A stretch of DNA of 64,000 bases from Litchfieldia stipae (GTDB taxonomy: Bacteria > Bacillota > Bacilli > Bacillales > Bacillaceae_L): positions 124,001 through 188,000 of the forward strand of contig NZ_JACYHA010000002.1 of the NCBI RefSeq assembly GCF_014837155.1, in the 5' to 3' direction. The translations under genes were made by a program, and so were the position numbers. Shown here in pieces: positions 51,257 through 61,505 of the stretch (positions within the stretch are counted from its first letter, which is position 1; each line of letters begins with the position of its first letter). The notes under the pieces are model-generated. The model saw nothing but the letters and a program-made list of their open reading frames with translations, searched no databases and was not told the DNA's origin.

Positions 51257-51594
51257 TTCTCTTCAACTTCATTTTCACTAAATTTGTCAAGGAATGTAAT
51301 GGTATCGACTAGGTGATTGTTGAAAATTTGACGTGCAACCTGTAATAATTCAATAATCATGGGATCTCTTAATGTATAGATGACCCTATTTCCATCTTTT
51401 GTCCCTGTTACAATATTTTTCGCTCTTAGGATTGTGAGTTGTTGGGATACTGCCGACCCTTCACTTCCAACAATTTGCTGAATTTCATTTACGTTTTTAT
51501 CCCCTTCTGCTAGTATTTCAAGAATTCTTATTCTTAAGGGGTGTGCAAGTGCTTTGAAAAAATCCGCTTTAAATTGCTGCATATCAAGGTTCAA
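51253..51594 (-). CDS. ArsR-family transcriptional regulator without metal-site cysteines
   Basis: A 113-residue winged-helix repressor. ALAHPLRIRILEILAEGDKNVNEIQQIVGSEGSAVSQQLTILRAKNIVTGTKDGNRVIYTL covers the ArsR fold. The protein contains no cysteine, so classical ELCVCDL-type metal sensing is absent. It follows sulP by 29 bases and probably regulates it; ArsR-SulP pairs occur in several bacilli. Start is TTG at 51594 with GAGAGG upstream; an ATG four codons later is an alternative. Confidence 0.83.
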   Translation of the reverse strand: MNLDMQQFKADFFKALAHPLRIRILEILAEGDKNVNEIQQIVGSEGSAVSQQLTILRAKNIVTGTKDGNRVIYTLRDPMIIELLQVARQIFNNHLVDTITFLDKFSENEVEEK

Positions 51595-51623
51595 ATAATC
51601 TACCTCTCTTTGTTCTTATTTTT

Positions 51624-53378
51624 CTACAATGAAAACTTATCTCTTTCTTTTATTTGATCTTCTGTACAAGATAATATGGAACACTCTCTAAATGCAAATT
51701 GTTTGCATCCAAGACACTTTCTGTGATTCAGATGTTGGAGAGCATAGTTAATTGCATCTCCCGTATGGTCAAAAAAATGTTCTTCTCCTATTAAATCATA
51801 AACAGAAGACTTTTTTAATACACTTTTTGGTTGTGGGTTTATTCCAGAAACTAATAGGATCCCATGTTTAGAGAAGTTTTTAACAATACTTGTAAAGTAA
51901 GATTCCCCTGTCGTATCCATAAATGGAACCTTTCCCATCCTTAATAGTAGAATCCTTGGTTTATAGTGGATGTTCTTCATAATTGATTGCTCAAAAGCTT
52001 GTGCAGCACCGAAAAATAATGACCCTTCCACGTTATAAATGCTAATCTGTGGACAGTCTCGAGATGATGTGACCATCTGAGATTCGACTTTTTCATGTTT
52101 ATTGTTAGGATTAGGCAAGGCTTTTACCGTTACCATCATATTACTCATTCTCTTTGTAAATAAGACAACAGCTAATATAAGTCCTACTTCAACTGCTACT
52201 GTTAAATTAACAAATACAGTTAGTAAAAAAGTGACAACTAGAATGATAGAATCCTCAGTTTTTGTACGTAATACATGTAGGAACACATGGCGTTCACTCA
52301 TATTCCATGCCACTACCATTAGGATAGGAGCCATACTTGCTAATGGAATCATTGAAGCATATGGAGCAAATATAAGTAAAATGAGTAGTACAATTATGCC
52401 ATGAATGATTCCAGAAAAAGGTGAAGTGGCTCCATTTTTTATATTGGTTGCTGTTCTTGCGATTGCACCAGTAGCTGGAATTCCACCAAATAATGGAGTT
52501 ATCATATTTGCAACGCCCTGACCAATAAGCTCTCTATTACTATTATGCTTACTATTTGTCATACCGTCAGCGACTACTGCTGATAAAAGTGATTCAATTC
52601 CACCAAGAATGGCTATCACAAAAGCAGGTCTAATTAAGAGTTGGATACGTTCAAGTGTAATCTCTGGAAACTTAAATTGTGGTAGTCCACTTGGGATGTC
52701 GCCAAAGGTGGTACCAATGGTTGCTATTTGAGTAGGATAAAAAATGATTGATACTACTGTTGAAAGCAATAATCCAATTAAAGGTCCAGGGACTTTAGGT
52801 GCAAGTTTAGGAGTAACTAAGATTGTAAATAAGCAAATTAACGCAGTTAAAACACTATATAAATTAATTGAATTGAAGTGATTAAACACCTCATTGATAT
52901 TAGCTAAAAAGGACTCATGTTTCTCCACATTTGTTAGTCCGAGGAAATTAGCAATCTGTCCTGTAAAAATAATCACTGCGATCCCAGACGTAAATCCAAT
53001 GGTAACGGGTCTAGGAATATATTTAATCAGCGAACCCAGTTTGAAAAGTCCCAATAAACATAAGATGATTCCAGCTAGAAATCCTGCAATTAGCAGATTT
53101 TCATAACCATAAGTCATAACAATCCCAAATAATATAGGGATAAATGCACCAGTTGGCCCTCCAATTTGATATCTTGATCCACCTAAAAGTGAGATTAGGA
53201 TACCTGCAATAATCGTTGTATAGATTCCATATTCAGGATTGACTCCGGATGCAATTGCAAATGCCATCCCAAGTGGAATGGCTATTACTCCGACTACTAT
53301 TCCAGATAATACGTCTTTCTGAAACCATTTAAGTGAATATCCTATATATCGTCCAGTGAATAACCATTTTTGTCTCAT
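51624..53378 (-). CDS. SulP-family anion transporter with STAS domain
   Basis: A 584-residue protein. About 12 membrane segments (first motif GIVVGVIAIPLGMAFAIASGVNPEYGIYTTIIAG near residue 26) are followed by a cytoplasmic STAS domain (about 440-540: ISIYNVEGSLFFGAAQAFEQSI, ILLLRMGKVPFMDTTGESYF). The family carries sulfate, bicarbonate or similar oxyanions. An unusual Cys-rich tail, HRKCLGCKQFAFRECSILSC, ends the protein and could bind a metal or report redox state. It is first in a pair with the ArsR gene. Confidence 0.9.
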   Translation of the reverse strand: MRQKWLFTGRYIGYSLKWFQKDVLSGIVVGVIAIPLGMAFAIASGVNPEYGIYTTIIAGILISLLGGSRYQIGGPTGAFIPILFGIVMTYGYENLLIAGFLAGIILCLLGLFKLGSLIKYIPRPVTIGFTSGIAVIIFTGQIANFLGLTNVEKHESFLANINEVFNHFNSINLYSVLTALICLFTILVTPKLAPKVPGPLIGLLLSTVVSIIFYPTQIATIGTTFGDIPSGLPQFKFPEITLERIQLLIRPAFVIAILGGIESLLSAVVADGMTNSKHNSNRELIGQGVANMITPLFGGIPATGAIARTATNIKNGATSPFSGIIHGIIVLLILLIFAPYASMIPLASMAPILMVVAWNMSERHVFLHVLRTKTEDSIILVVTFLLTVFVNLTVAVEVGLILAVVLFTKRMSNMMVTVKALPNPNNKHEKVESQMVTSSRDCPQISIYNVEGSLFFGAAQAFEQSIMKNIHYKPRILLLRMGKVPFMDTTGESYFTSIVKNFSKHGILLVSGINPQPKSVLKKSSVYDLIGEEHFFDHTGDAINYALQHLNHRKCLGCKQFAFRECSILSCTEDQIKERDKFSL

Positions 53379-53505
53379 GATAAACCCTTCTTTTTATTGT
53401 TTTTAATATATGTATATTTGAATATTTGAATATACTACTTAAATTTAGAGCATTTTTCATGATCTGTCAAAATAATCTTTATGCACTATTTTTAATATGA
53501 ATAAA

Positions 53506-53536
53506 AGCTGTCCCTTAAATATTATAAGGAACAGCT
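53506..53536 (-). terminator. Terminator of aprX
   Basis: Imperfect hairpin AGCTGTcCCTTA / TAAGGaACAGCT followed on the minus strand by TTTTATT. It lies 24 bases beyond the AprX stop. The 53379-53505 stretch is the sulP upstream region, AT-rich, with no gene. Confidence 0.75.
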
Positions 53537-53559
53537 AGAAAAGAGTTTATTATATTTAT

Positions 53560-54888
53560 TTATTCTGGAATTGATTTCTCAGCGTTAATATATCCAGCTC
53601 CATAAACATTTGGATCTCGGTTTTTCCACAAATCTGCTCCTGACATTAGTAAGCTTTTAACTTTATTTGGAGTAAGATTTGGGTCATGCTCTTTCATCAA
53701 TGCGACAATCCCTGCCACAATAGGAGTTGCCATAGACGTACCAGATGCTACTATATAATTACTGTCGACTCGACTTCGTTTATCTATTCGATCCATATAT
53801 GAGTTAGGGGATCTAAGTGAGATGATATTAACACCTGGTGCCAAAATGTCAGGTTTATTTACCCCATAAATGGTTGGACCTCTGCTTGAAAAGCTAGCTA
53901 CATCATCATCTTCTCTTGTATCACTTGTATCATTGTCATCAAGAGCACCAACAGTAATGACCTGATCACTTATTCCTGGACTTGCAATTGTTTGTCTTTC
54001 TGGCCCATCATTTCCAGCAGCAACAATAACAGTAATACCACTTGCCCATGCTTCCTCAACAATACTTACCATGGGATCGTTATTTTCCTCAACAAAGTTT
54101 TCTGCCCTACTACCAAGTGACATACTTATAATATCAATTTTTTCATCGGGGTTATTTTCATTATATTCAATACACCATTCAACACCTTGCATAATTGTTT
54201 CGAATGAACCAGAGCCTTGTTTATCTAAGACCTTGACTCCTACTAAATTAGCTTTAGGTGCTGGACCCATATATTTGCCTGAAGATGCTGCGCCATTTCC
54301 TGCGGCATCCCCTGCACAATGTGTTCCATGCCCATTATCATCATAAGGCTCTGATCTATTATTAATAAAATCTACGAAATCTGTAATTCTACCAGAAAGA
54401 TCTTGATGTGGATAGATTCCTGTATCAATAATCGCCATTTTAACACCTTGACCAGTAAGCTCAGTATTATTTCTTACAATTCGTTGTGCATTTGCTGATG
54501 GTACTGCCACGTCAAGAAGCGCTTGAACCTCACGATTTAAATAGATTCTCTTAATGTGCTCACAGCTTGAAAGTACATCTTCTAATCCTTGTGGAGTCAT
54601 ATCTACACTACAGCAAGAAATTCTTGAGAATTCTCGTTTAATTTTATTCTTTTTATGAGAGTGTAATACTTCATGAAGATTTGTGCATCCATCATGATAG
54701 CAGCCTTTTTCAAACTCAATAATGACATTTAGTTTTCTACTTTTTTTAATTGCTGCTTCAAACATTTTATGCATGAAACATGGTGTCCACTTAAATGGTT
54801 TGTAGAGGTTTAGTATTTTCTCGCGCAATGGGCGATCTAGCTTGCTAGCATTTAGCCTTACTAACTGAACCATTGAATAACCAAACAT
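53560..54888 (-). CDS. aprX: Intracellular-type subtilisin-like serine protease AprX
   Basis: A 442-residue S8 peptidase, the same length as AprX of B. subtilis. The triad is D155 in IIDTGIYPH, H187 in NGHGTHCAG and S385 in SGTSMATP, with the oxyanion Asn in VAAGNDGPE. There is no signal peptide; the first 145 residues form the AprX-type N-terminal region with several cysteines (CFMHK, CYHDGC, SCC). The physiological target is unknown. It is monocistronic with its own terminator. Confidence 0.92.
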   Translation of the reverse strand: MFGYSMVQLVRLNASKLDRPLREKILNLYKPFKWTPCFMHKMFEAAIKKSRKLNVIIEFEKGCYHDGCTNLHEVLHSHKKNKIKREFSRISCCSVDMTPQGLEDVLSSCEHIKRIYLNREVQALLDVAVPSANAQRIVRNNTELTGQGVKMAIIDTGIYPHQDLSGRITDFVDFINNRSEPYDDNGHGTHCAGDAAGNGAASSGKYMGPAPKANLVGVKVLDKQGSGSFETIMQGVEWCIEYNENNPDEKIDIISMSLGSRAENFVEENNDPMVSIVEEAWASGITVIVAAGNDGPERQTIASPGISDQVITVGALDDNDTSDTREDDDVASFSSRGPTIYGVNKPDILAPGVNIISLRSPNSYMDRIDKRSRVDSNYIVASGTSMATPIVAGIVALMKEHDPNLTPNKVKSLLMSGADLWKNRDPNVYGAGYINAEKSIPE

Positions 54889-55012
54889 TCTATCATTCCC
54901 TTCTAAACTTTTAATAACAGCTTATGAAGGTTGATAGATATAGCTTGGACATTCTTCCTATTGAATGAAAAAAAGAGGCAACTATCTCCTTTTTCTTAGT
55001 ATAATGTGATTA

Positions 55013-55795
55013 CTATTGTCCTTTATAGATGGGATTTCTTTTTTCTTTAAATGCTTGCAGACCTTCTAATCGATCTGATGTTGGAATGGTAATGTCATAA
55101 GCATTCTTTTCAATCGCCAATCCTGTATGTAAGTCTACGTCATAACCATGTTCAATTGAGTATTTTGCTTGAGACACAGCAATCGGCGCATTATTTACAA
55201 TTTGTTCTGCTATTTCATATGCTTTGTCTAAAAGTAAATCTCTAGGTGTGACATACTCAACAAGTCCAATTTCCAATGCTTCACTTGCGTCTACCTTTCT
55301 AGCAGTAAAAATCAGTTCTTTGGCTCTTCCTTTCCCAATCAACCTTGGTAATCTTTGTGTGCCTCCAGCGCCTGGAATAATTCCAAGTGAAGTTTCAGTC
55401 AGACCAAGTCGTGCGTCTTCAGAGGCAATTCTTATATCACAGCCAAGCGCTAGTTCTGTCCCTCCACCTAGTGCAAATCCATTTATTGCTGCAATGACAG
55501 GCTGTGGTAAATCTTCAATTCTGTTAATTGTCTCCTTGATGAAGGAAACAGCCTTTCTTGCTTCATCCATAGTCATACCTGCTCGTTCCTTCAAATCAGC
55601 GCCAGCACAAAATGCTTTTTCACCCGCTCCAGTGATTATAATACAACGAATTCTTTTGTTATATTTACTGTCTTCTAGAACTTCGGTTAATTCCGAGAGT
55701 ATTTGCTTTGAGAGAGCATTGGCTGCATGTGGTCTATTTAGTGTGATACAAATAACTCCTTTTTTGTTGTCTGATACAAGTATGGTTTTTTCCAT
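55013..55795 (-). CDS. Enoyl-CoA hydratase/isomerase family protein
   Basis: A crotonase of about 260 residues with both catalytic Glu positions present: GGGTELALGCD near residue 110 and LGLTETSLGIIPGAGGTQRLPRLIG near 132. AFCAGADLKERAGM forms the oxyanion loop. It closely resembles YngF-type hydratases of leucine/branched-chain or fatty acid degradation. The ATG at 55795 follows GGAGGG. It is isolated from other beta-oxidation genes here. A weak hairpin at about 54969-54999 may end its transcript. Confidence 0.88.
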   Translation of the reverse strand: MEKTILVSDNKKGVICITLNRPHAANALSKQILSELTEVLEDSKYNKRIRCIIITGAGEKAFCAGADLKERAGMTMDEARKAVSFIKETINRIEDLPQPVIAAINGFALGGGTELALGCDIRIASEDARLGLTETSLGIIPGAGGTQRLPRLIGKGRAKELIFTARKVDASEALEIGLVEYVTPRDLLLDKAYEIAEQIVNNAPIAVSQAKYSIEHGYDVDLHTGLAIEKNAYDITIPTSDRLEGLQAFKEKRNPIYKGQ

Positions 55796-55996
55796 CGTCA
55801 CCCTCCGTTGGCAGATTACAATTAGATATGAAGCGCTTACAAATTGTAATTGCGTATATTTTCTTATTACTATTTAATTCTTCTCCTTCCTTAAATATGT
55901 CAAGTTCACTTTCTTTATTTAGTGAAGTTTTAGCAAAACACGTTGTGCCTAATAGATGAATAGACTATATCATCAACGTTCACGGTGGTGATATTC

Positions 55997-58039
55997 TTGG
56001 ATCTACCTACAATATTAGCCGGACCTATTCTTAGACGTGTTGAACCAACACAGATTGTCATATGGGCTGCATTAAGTGAAAATTATCAAGTAACTGCAAA
56101 GCTATATCATATAGATTCTAAGAATGATAAATATCAATATGAAATGATTAGTGACTTAACTGAAACCCAAGCGGTTCAGCTCGGTAAGAATATCTATATC
56201 AATTTAATTAAAATAGTTCCAACCAGAGGAACATTTCCGACAAAATCGTTATTAGGATATAACCTTATGTTTACTCATGAAAGGATTTCAATGGACTTAA
56301 ATGATTTTCAATTACTTACTCCTAATGATCCTCATTCGATTGTATATGGTGATTTGAAGTATCCTTCGTTTTACATTAATGATGATGCGAATGAAACACG
56401 GTTTCTTTATGGTTCATGTCGAAAGCAGCATGGAAAAAATCCCGATGCATTAGTTAGTGGAGATAGAGTTCTAAATGAAACATTTTCTAACGTAGCCTCA
56501 CGACCAAGCTCATTATTCATGATGGGAGATCAAATATATGCTGATGATGTAGCAGATCCCCTTGCCCCCTTTCTTTACAAATTAGGGAATTATTTAATGG
56601 GAGAAAACGAAAACTTATCTCAAATAGAACCTAAGTTAAAAAATGAGAATACCATTAATCAGATTGGTGGGCGCTCGAAAATAATGAAGGAATATTGTGG
56701 ATTCACCTCAAGCCATTCAGATAATCACATGATGAGTCTTGGGGAGTATACAGCGTTATATTTATGTAGCTGGAGCCCTGAAATCTTACAATTGGCTTTT
56801 GAAGAAAACCAGATTGAGTCATTCAATCTCGTACTTTCAAAGGAAGGATTTCATGAAGAGCTACTAGGAAAACAGCAGGAGGTAGAAATTGATACACTGC
56901 GTAAACGATATAATGAGCAAAAAGATGAGCTTATTTCTTATTTAAATGGTCTTCCACAAATAAGAAGGCTTTTGGCAAACATACCCACTTATATGATATT
57001 TGATGATCATGATCTAACAGATGATTGGAATATTACAGAGAAGTGGAAAGAAACTGTAAGTAATAAACCTCTAGGAAGGCATATTATTGCAAATGGATTG
57101 ACAGCTTATTGGGCTTTTCAAGGCTGGGGAAATGAACCTATTGCTTTCTCGAAACCATTTATGAGAACGATGAAGTCGTATTTGAATTCAAAAAATCTAG
57201 AAAGTGAAGATTATAGAGAATGGCTTGATACCATTTTGGGTTTTGACTCATGGCATTATATTGCCCCTACTTTTCCGAAAGCAGTGGTGTTAGATACACG
57301 TACCCAGCGTTTGTCCCCTCCAGCACCAGACCAATTTAATTTAGAAAAGTATCTAAAATACGCTGCACAAGGTCCTAATTTAATACGTAATGAAGCTTGG
57401 AATAAAGTAGATGAAAGTCTAAAGCAAAGTAAATGGAAATCAAATTCACCACTAATCATTATTTCACCATGTCCTTTGTATGGAATCAGTCTGATTGAAA
57501 CTTTCTTACTGCAATTTATGTTACCGCTTAGCTCCATTTACTCCTCATTAAAAACGATGCTTGATCTCGAATGGTGGAAGTTTAATGGAAGAGGATATAC
57601 AACTTTCCATCAGCAAATCGCTAAATGGGATCCTAGTGATTGTATTATTCTTTCTGGAGATGTTCATATGGCCTTTTCCCTTCAGGCAAATGTTCAGCTC
57701 ACAGATCAACCCGACGAAAGAATCATTTATCAATTTACAAGTAGTCCCATGAAGAATATGAGCTTTGATGGGTTAAAAGGTGTAATCTTGAAGGCACTCT
57801 TAACATTACATGGTAAATACACAGTGAATCGATATTGTGATTCTTCTAACTTGATTGGATTAACAGACTCAAGAAATACACTTTGGAAAGAAAAGATTAG
57901 CTATCATCTTCTAAAGGATGATTCAATTGCTAATTTAGATAATAATCTAGGCTCATTTTTTTATTCAGCAAATGTGATTCAGAATCGATTGTTGAATGCA
58001 AAAGGTGAAGTAAAGAATATGAAAACATATAAAAAATAA
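55997..58039 (+). CDS. PhoD-like metallophosphatase (alkaline phosphatase D family)
   Basis: A protein of about 680 residues. An N-terminal Fn3-like region (about 1-115) precedes a metallophosphatase domain with FLYGSCRKQHG, MMGDQIYADDVADP, MIFDDHDLTDDWNI and LSGDVHMAFS, the metal ligands of PhoD-type enzymes. No signal peptide is visible, unlike secreted PhoD, so it may be cytoplasmic. Start: GGTGGTGAT (close to the consensus GGAGGTGAT) lies just before TTG at 55997; the GTG at 55985 overlaps that site. Substrate unknown, a phosphodiester or phosphomonoester. Confidence 0.82.
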   Translation: MDLPTILAGPILRRVEPTQIVIWAALSENYQVTAKLYHIDSKNDKYQYEMISDLTETQAVQLGKNIYINLIKIVPTRGTFPTKSLLGYNLMFTHERISMDLNDFQLLTPNDPHSIVYGDLKYPSFYINDDANETRFLYGSCRKQHGKNPDALVSGDRVLNETFSNVASRPSSLFMMGDQIYADDVADPLAPFLYKLGNYLMGENENLSQIEPKLKNENTINQIGGRSKIMKEYCGFTSSHSDNHMMSLGEYTALYLCSWSPEILQLAFEENQIESFNLVLSKEGFHEELLGKQQEVEIDTLRKRYNEQKDELISYLNGLPQIRRLLANIPTYMIFDDHDLTDDWNITEKWKETVSNKPLGRHIIANGLTAYWAFQGWGNEPIAFSKPFMRTMKSYLNSKNLESEDYREWLDTILGFDSWHYIAPTFPKAVVLDTRTQRLSPPAPDQFNLEKYLKYAAQGPNLIRNEAWNKVDESLKQSKWKSNSPLIIISPCPLYGISLIETFLLQFMLPLSSIYSSLKTMLDLEWWKFNGRGYTTFHQQIAKWDPSDCIILSGDVHMAFSLQANVQLTDQPDERIIYQFTSSPMKNMSFDGLKGVILKALLTLHGKYTVNRYCDSSNLIGLTDSRNTLWKEKISYHLLKDDSIANLDNNLGSFFYSANVIQNRLLNAKGEVKNMKTYKK

Positions 58040-58143
58040 TAATCATGATAATACATGTATAAAGAATATGTGCAGAAGAATAAGGAAAAATTACCTGTTA
58101 TTTGTCATTTGTTTTCAAGCATCCTATTAATGGAGGTGAGAGA

Positions 58144-58296
58144 ATGACAAATCAACATCCAATTGAATATACAGGTAAAGTTCTTGATCAAAGAAACAAT
58201 CTAACTGGTCCCAATGATCAAGGGAAGGCATCGTATCCAATTCCCCCTAAACAAGTTAAAATTGGGAAAAAATCAACAAGTAATGAAAATATGTAA
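58144..58296 (+). CDS. Small hypothetical protein
   Basis: A 50-residue hydrophilic peptide rich in Asn, Pro, Gln and Lys (KVLDQRNNLTGPNDQGKASY). The ATG at 58144 has an excellent ribosome site, GGAGGTGAGAG, and a terminator follows the stop, so expression is likely. I do not recognise a family; the composition recalls small spore or stress proteins, but that is a guess. Confidence 0.55.
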   Translation: MTNQHPIEYTGKVLDQRNNLTGPNDQGKASYPIPPKQVKIGKKSTSNENM

Positions 58297-58312
58297 GATA
58301 TATTTACTCGAT

Positions 58313-58341
58313 AAAAAGGCTGCCAACTTGACAGCCTTTTT
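58313..58341. terminator. Bidirectional terminator at 58.3 kb
   Basis: AAAAAGGCTG / CAGCCTTTTT with a 9-base loop between the convergent small gene and Cof-type phosphatase. Confidence 0.92.
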
Positions 58342-58344
58342 GAT

Positions 58345-59199
58345 TTATAATGAGAACTTAGTTTTTAAGTAGTCGGAAACTCCATCTTCATCACAAGTGA
58401 ATTCTGTAACATCACGTGTGATTTCTTTAATATGATCTGGTGCATTTTTCATCGCAACTGGATAATGTACAAATTTTAACATTGGCAAATCATTATCGCT
58501 ATCACCAATTGCCATTATTTCATCAGCACTCATATTAAAGTGGTTTATCATTTGTTGAATTCCTGTTGCTTTATTTACATTCGCGACCATTACTTCTACA
58601 TTGTAAGGTGACGAAATCGAATAGGAGAATTCTAGTTCTTTCTTTAATTCTTCAAGCTCATGTTTCCAATTATTAATGTGTTCCTTTGTTCGCGCAAAGA
58701 AATAAAATTTAGAAAATGTGTTTCCTTCAACTTCATCTGTCCATGAAATTTCTTCATTCATTGCTTGTTTTCTTGAAAGCCATTCATTTATTCCAAGACC
58801 ATCAGGCATAGGGTCTCTAATTTCTTCAACCATATATGACTGATCTTGTTTCAGTGTTATTCTTGATGCACCGTATGGAAATAGTTCATAATATACTTTA
58901 TGTTCTCTTGCTTTTTTAATAAGTCTGTCCACTAATTCCCTAGAAAGTGAGTGTTCAAATAAAACATTTGTATCTATATAACCAGCCATTCCATTAGATG
59001 TTACATACCCGTCTACTTGAAATCCTTTTGGCACTACTTTTTCGATTTCAGCAAATGCTCTACCTGTAGCAATGAATACGTAAATACCTTTTGAACGTAG
59101 CATATCAATCGTTTCTTTTGTGTTGACACTTACTTTATTTTGATGATTTAAGATCGTCCCGTCCATATCTAGAAATACTGCTTTAGGTAACGATTCCAT
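58345..59199 (-). CDS. Cof-type HAD phosphatase
   Basis: A protein of about 284 residues of the HAD IIB (Cof) group. Motif I FLDMDGTILNH is near residue 9, motif II IATGRAF near 45, motif III Lys near the middle and motif IV MAIGDSDNDLPML near 232; the C2 cap lies between. Such enzymes dephosphorylate sugar phosphates, flavins or pyridoxal phosphate. ATG at 59199 follows AAGGGGGAAG. The longer reading from 59220 begins in front of that site. Substrate unknown. Confidence 0.88.
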   Translation of the reverse strand: MESLPKAVFLDMDGTILNHQNKVSVNTKETIDMLRSKGIYVFIATGRAFAEIEKVVPKGFQVDGYVTSNGMAGYIDTNVLFEHSLSRELVDRLIKKAREHKVYYELFPYGASRITLKQDQSYMVEEIRDPMPDGLGINEWLSRKQAMNEEISWTDEVEGNTFSKFYFFARTKEHINNWKHELEELKKELEFSYSISSPYNVEVMVANVNKATGIQQMINHFNMSADEIMAIGDSDNDLPMLKFVHYPVAMKNAPDHIKEITRDVTEFTCDEDGVSDYLKTKFSL

Positions 59200-59222
59200 A
59201 TTTACTTCCCCCTTTTCCAATT

Positions 59223-59882
59223 CTATTGCTTAACAGGGTCTTTATAATCAAATCCAAATGTGTCTACAGTTACTTTTTTCATGATTTGGGGATTCAATGG
59301 TTTGTCTGCTTCATCTGTTTCGACTTCAACGATTTGATCAACGGTTTCGATTCCTTCAATCACTTTACCAAATGCAGCATATTGACCGTCCAGTTCTGGT
59401 CTATCCTTAACCATAATAAAGAATTGCGATCCAGCAGAATTAGGATCATGTTGAGTACGTGCCATAGAAATCACACCACGTTCATGTGATAATTGATTGT
59501 CAAAATCATTGGCTGTGAATTCACCTCTAATACTATATCCAGGATTACCCATGCCAGTTCCTTCAGGATCTCCTCCTTGTATCATAAATTCAGGAATCAC
59601 TCGATGAAATATCAGTCCATCATAATAACCTTGTTCGATTAATGACACAAAATTCATCACAGTATTTGGTGCGATTTCTGGATAAAGCTCAATTTGAATT
59701 TGATCATCATTCTCCATAGTAATTGTTACAATTGGATGTTTTTCGACCTCGAATGGTTCTGGCTGCTCAGCTGGTGTTTCTACATTTGTATTGTTGTTCT
59801 CAGTATTTGTTCCACAACCAAATAAGATTAACGTAAGGAATAGTAAAGTTATCCCTAGTTTGTATGTAATATTTCTTCTCAT
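59223..59882 (-). CDS. Cyclophilin-type peptidyl-prolyl isomerase, lipoprotein
   Basis: A 219-residue protein with a lipoprotein signal (lipobox LFGC near residue 23), an Asn/Glu/Pro-rich linker and a cyclophilin domain from about residue 48. Active-site blocks FHRVIPEFMIQGGDPEGTGMGNPGY and SMARTQHDPNSAGSQFFIMV are intact. It assists folding of exported proteins at the outer face of the membrane. It is next to, but separated by a ribosome site from, the Cof phosphatase gene. ATG 59882. Confidence 0.92.
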   Translation of the reverse strand: MRRNITYKLGITLLFLTLILFGCGTNTENNNTNVETPAEQPEPFEVEKHPIVTITMENDDQIQIELYPEIAPNTVMNFVSLIEQGYYDGLIFHRVIPEFMIQGGDPEGTGMGNPGYSIRGEFTANDFDNQLSHERGVISMARTQHDPNSAGSQFFIMVKDRPELDGQYAAFGKVIEGIETVDQIVEVETDEADKPLNPQIMKKVTVDTFGFDYKDPVKQ

Positions 59883-59968
59883 GTTTTTTCTCCTTATTTA
59901 TTTTGTATGCTATTCATTATAACAATACTGTTTTACAAAATTCCATTAATGTTATTATGTTAAACCTA

Positions 59969-60003
59969 AAGAAGGTGAATTTCTTCTGGAGAAATTCACC
60001 TTC
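59969..60003 (-). terminator. Strong hairpin after the YuiF-type antiporter gene
   Basis: AGAAGGTGAATTTCT / AGAAATTCACCTTCT, a 15-bp perfect stem with a 5-base loop, directly beyond the stop at 60011. The following T-run on the minus strand is short. Confidence 0.8.
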
Positions 60004-60010
60004 TGAGCGA

Positions 60011-61324
60011 TTATAATATCATTGCTGCCAGCCATCCAAAAAGAATGAGTGGTATATTATAGTGTAGAAATGTTGGAACACAAGTATCCCAAATGTGATT
60101 GTGTTGTCCGTCTACATTCAGCCCTGCCGTAGGACCAAGTGTACTGTCTGACGCTGGAGAACCAGCATCACCTAATGCTGCAGCAGTACCAACTAGTGCA
60201 ATGGTAGCCATCGGACTAAATCCTAATTCTAGTGAAAGTGGTACAAAAATTGTTGCAATAATTGGAATGGTAGAGAATGATGAACCTATTCCCATCGTAA
60301 CTAAAAGTCCCACGAATAGCATAAGAATAGCTGCTAGAGCTTTGTTCCCTCCTATGATACCTGACACCTGTTGAACGAGTACCTCAACATCTCCCGTTTC
60401 TTTAATCACATCAGCAAAACCAAACGCTGCCAACATAACAAATCCAATGAAAGCCATCATTTTCATACCTTCAGTTAATAGTGAATCTGCCTCTTTCCAT
60501 TTGATTGCTCCGCTTAAATAAATAACAATGATACCGGCTAATGCTCCAAAAATCATTGAATCTAGTAAAAGCTGTACAGTCAACGCAGCAGCAATTGCAA
60601 TGAGTGCGAAAATAATTGCAAGCTTCGAGTAGCTATGTTGTTCATTCTTTGTCATTTCAATAGTTTGATAGTTTTTTGGTTTACGGTATGAAATGAAAAT
60701 AGCTATTAATAAACCAATGACAAGTCCACCTGTTGGTAGAAGCATTGCTTTTGGAATATCACTGATTTGAATAACAAGTCCACTATTTGCCATGTTTTCT
60801 GCGATGATTTCGTGAAAAATCTTACCAAATCCAGCAGGTAGCAGAATATAAGGTGCAGTAAGTCCGAATGTTAACACTGAAGCAATGAGGCGTCGATCAA
60901 TCATTAATTCGTTCATCATATGTAACATTGGTGGAATTAAAATCGGAATAAATGCAATATGAATTGGAATAACATTTTGAGAAAAAATCGCCATGATTAG
61001 AATTGAAAAAATGATAAGAGCTTTAGACAGAGTTTTCTTTCGTGTCTCTCCTTCTTTTCCTATTGTTTTTAAAACTTTATCGACCATCAAATTAGGAAGT
61101 CCAGTTTTTGAAATGGCTATTGCAAAACCGCCTAATAAGGCGTAAGATAACGCCACTTCAGCACTCCCACCTAATCCATTTGAAAAAACATCGATTGTCG
61201 TTGTGATACTTAATCCGCCAGATAATCCACCTAGCAAAGCCCCTCCGATTAAAGCAAACACAACATTTACTCTTAAAAGACTTAATATAAGCATAACAAG
61301 AACAGCTATGATGACTGCATTCAT
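60011..61324 (-). CDS. YuiF-type Na+/H+ antiporter family protein
   Basis: A 437-residue membrane protein with about 11 hydrophobic segments, of the NhaC-related family represented by B. subtilis Yui[22 protein letters not shown] near residue 65 and the C-terminal [28 protein letters not shown] are conserved. It may exchange protons with sodium or carry an amino acid; both have been suggested for relatives. It is monocistronic with strong hairpins on both sides. Confidence 0.85.
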   Translation of the reverse strand: MNAVIIAVLVMLILSLLRVNVVFALIGGALLGGLSGGLSITTTIDVFSNGLGGSAEVALSYALLGGFAIAISKTGLPNLMVDKVLKTIGKEGETRKKTLSKALIIFSILIMAIFSQNVIPIHIAFIPILIPPMLHMMNELMIDRRLIASVLTFGLTAPYILLPAGFGKIFHEIIAENMANSGLVIQISDIPKAMLLPTGGLVIGLLIAIFISYRKPKNYQTIEMTKNEQHSYSKLAIIFALIAIAAALTVQLLLDSMIFGALAGIIVIYLSGAIKWKEADSLLTEGMKMMAFIGFVMLAAFGFADVIKETGDVEVLVQQVSGIIGGNKALAAILMLFVGLLVTMGIGSSFSTIPIIATIFVPLSLELGFSPMATIALVGTAAALGDAGSPASDSTLGPTAGLNVDGQHNHIWDTCVPTFLHYNIPLILFGWLAAMIL

Positions 61325-61433
61325 GATTGTTCTCCTCTCGTTACTTTAGTTTGGTAAATTGTTAGAGTGTTAAAATGTATTCTAAAAATATCATAAGTAT
61401 TTAACTACTGTCAATTATTATTTTGAAATAAAA

Positions 61434-61457
61434 AAATACCAGCTTAGCCGGTATTTA
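61434..61457 (-). terminator. Terminator of the SGNH hydrolase gene
   Basis: On the minus strand AAATACCGGC / GCTGGTATTT is followed by a run of T. It lies about 50 bases beyond the stop at 61506. Confidence 0.85.
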
Positions 61458-61505
61458 AAATTTAGATTGATTTCAGGAATAACAAGGTATATAATTTTTC
61501 AGTTC

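Noticed and set aside
55224-55877. A 217-codon plus-strand frame opposite the enoyl-CoA hydratase
   Set aside because: Its composition (Ser/Pro/Ile-rich) is that of an antisense frame; the crotonase on the minus strand has both catalytic residues.
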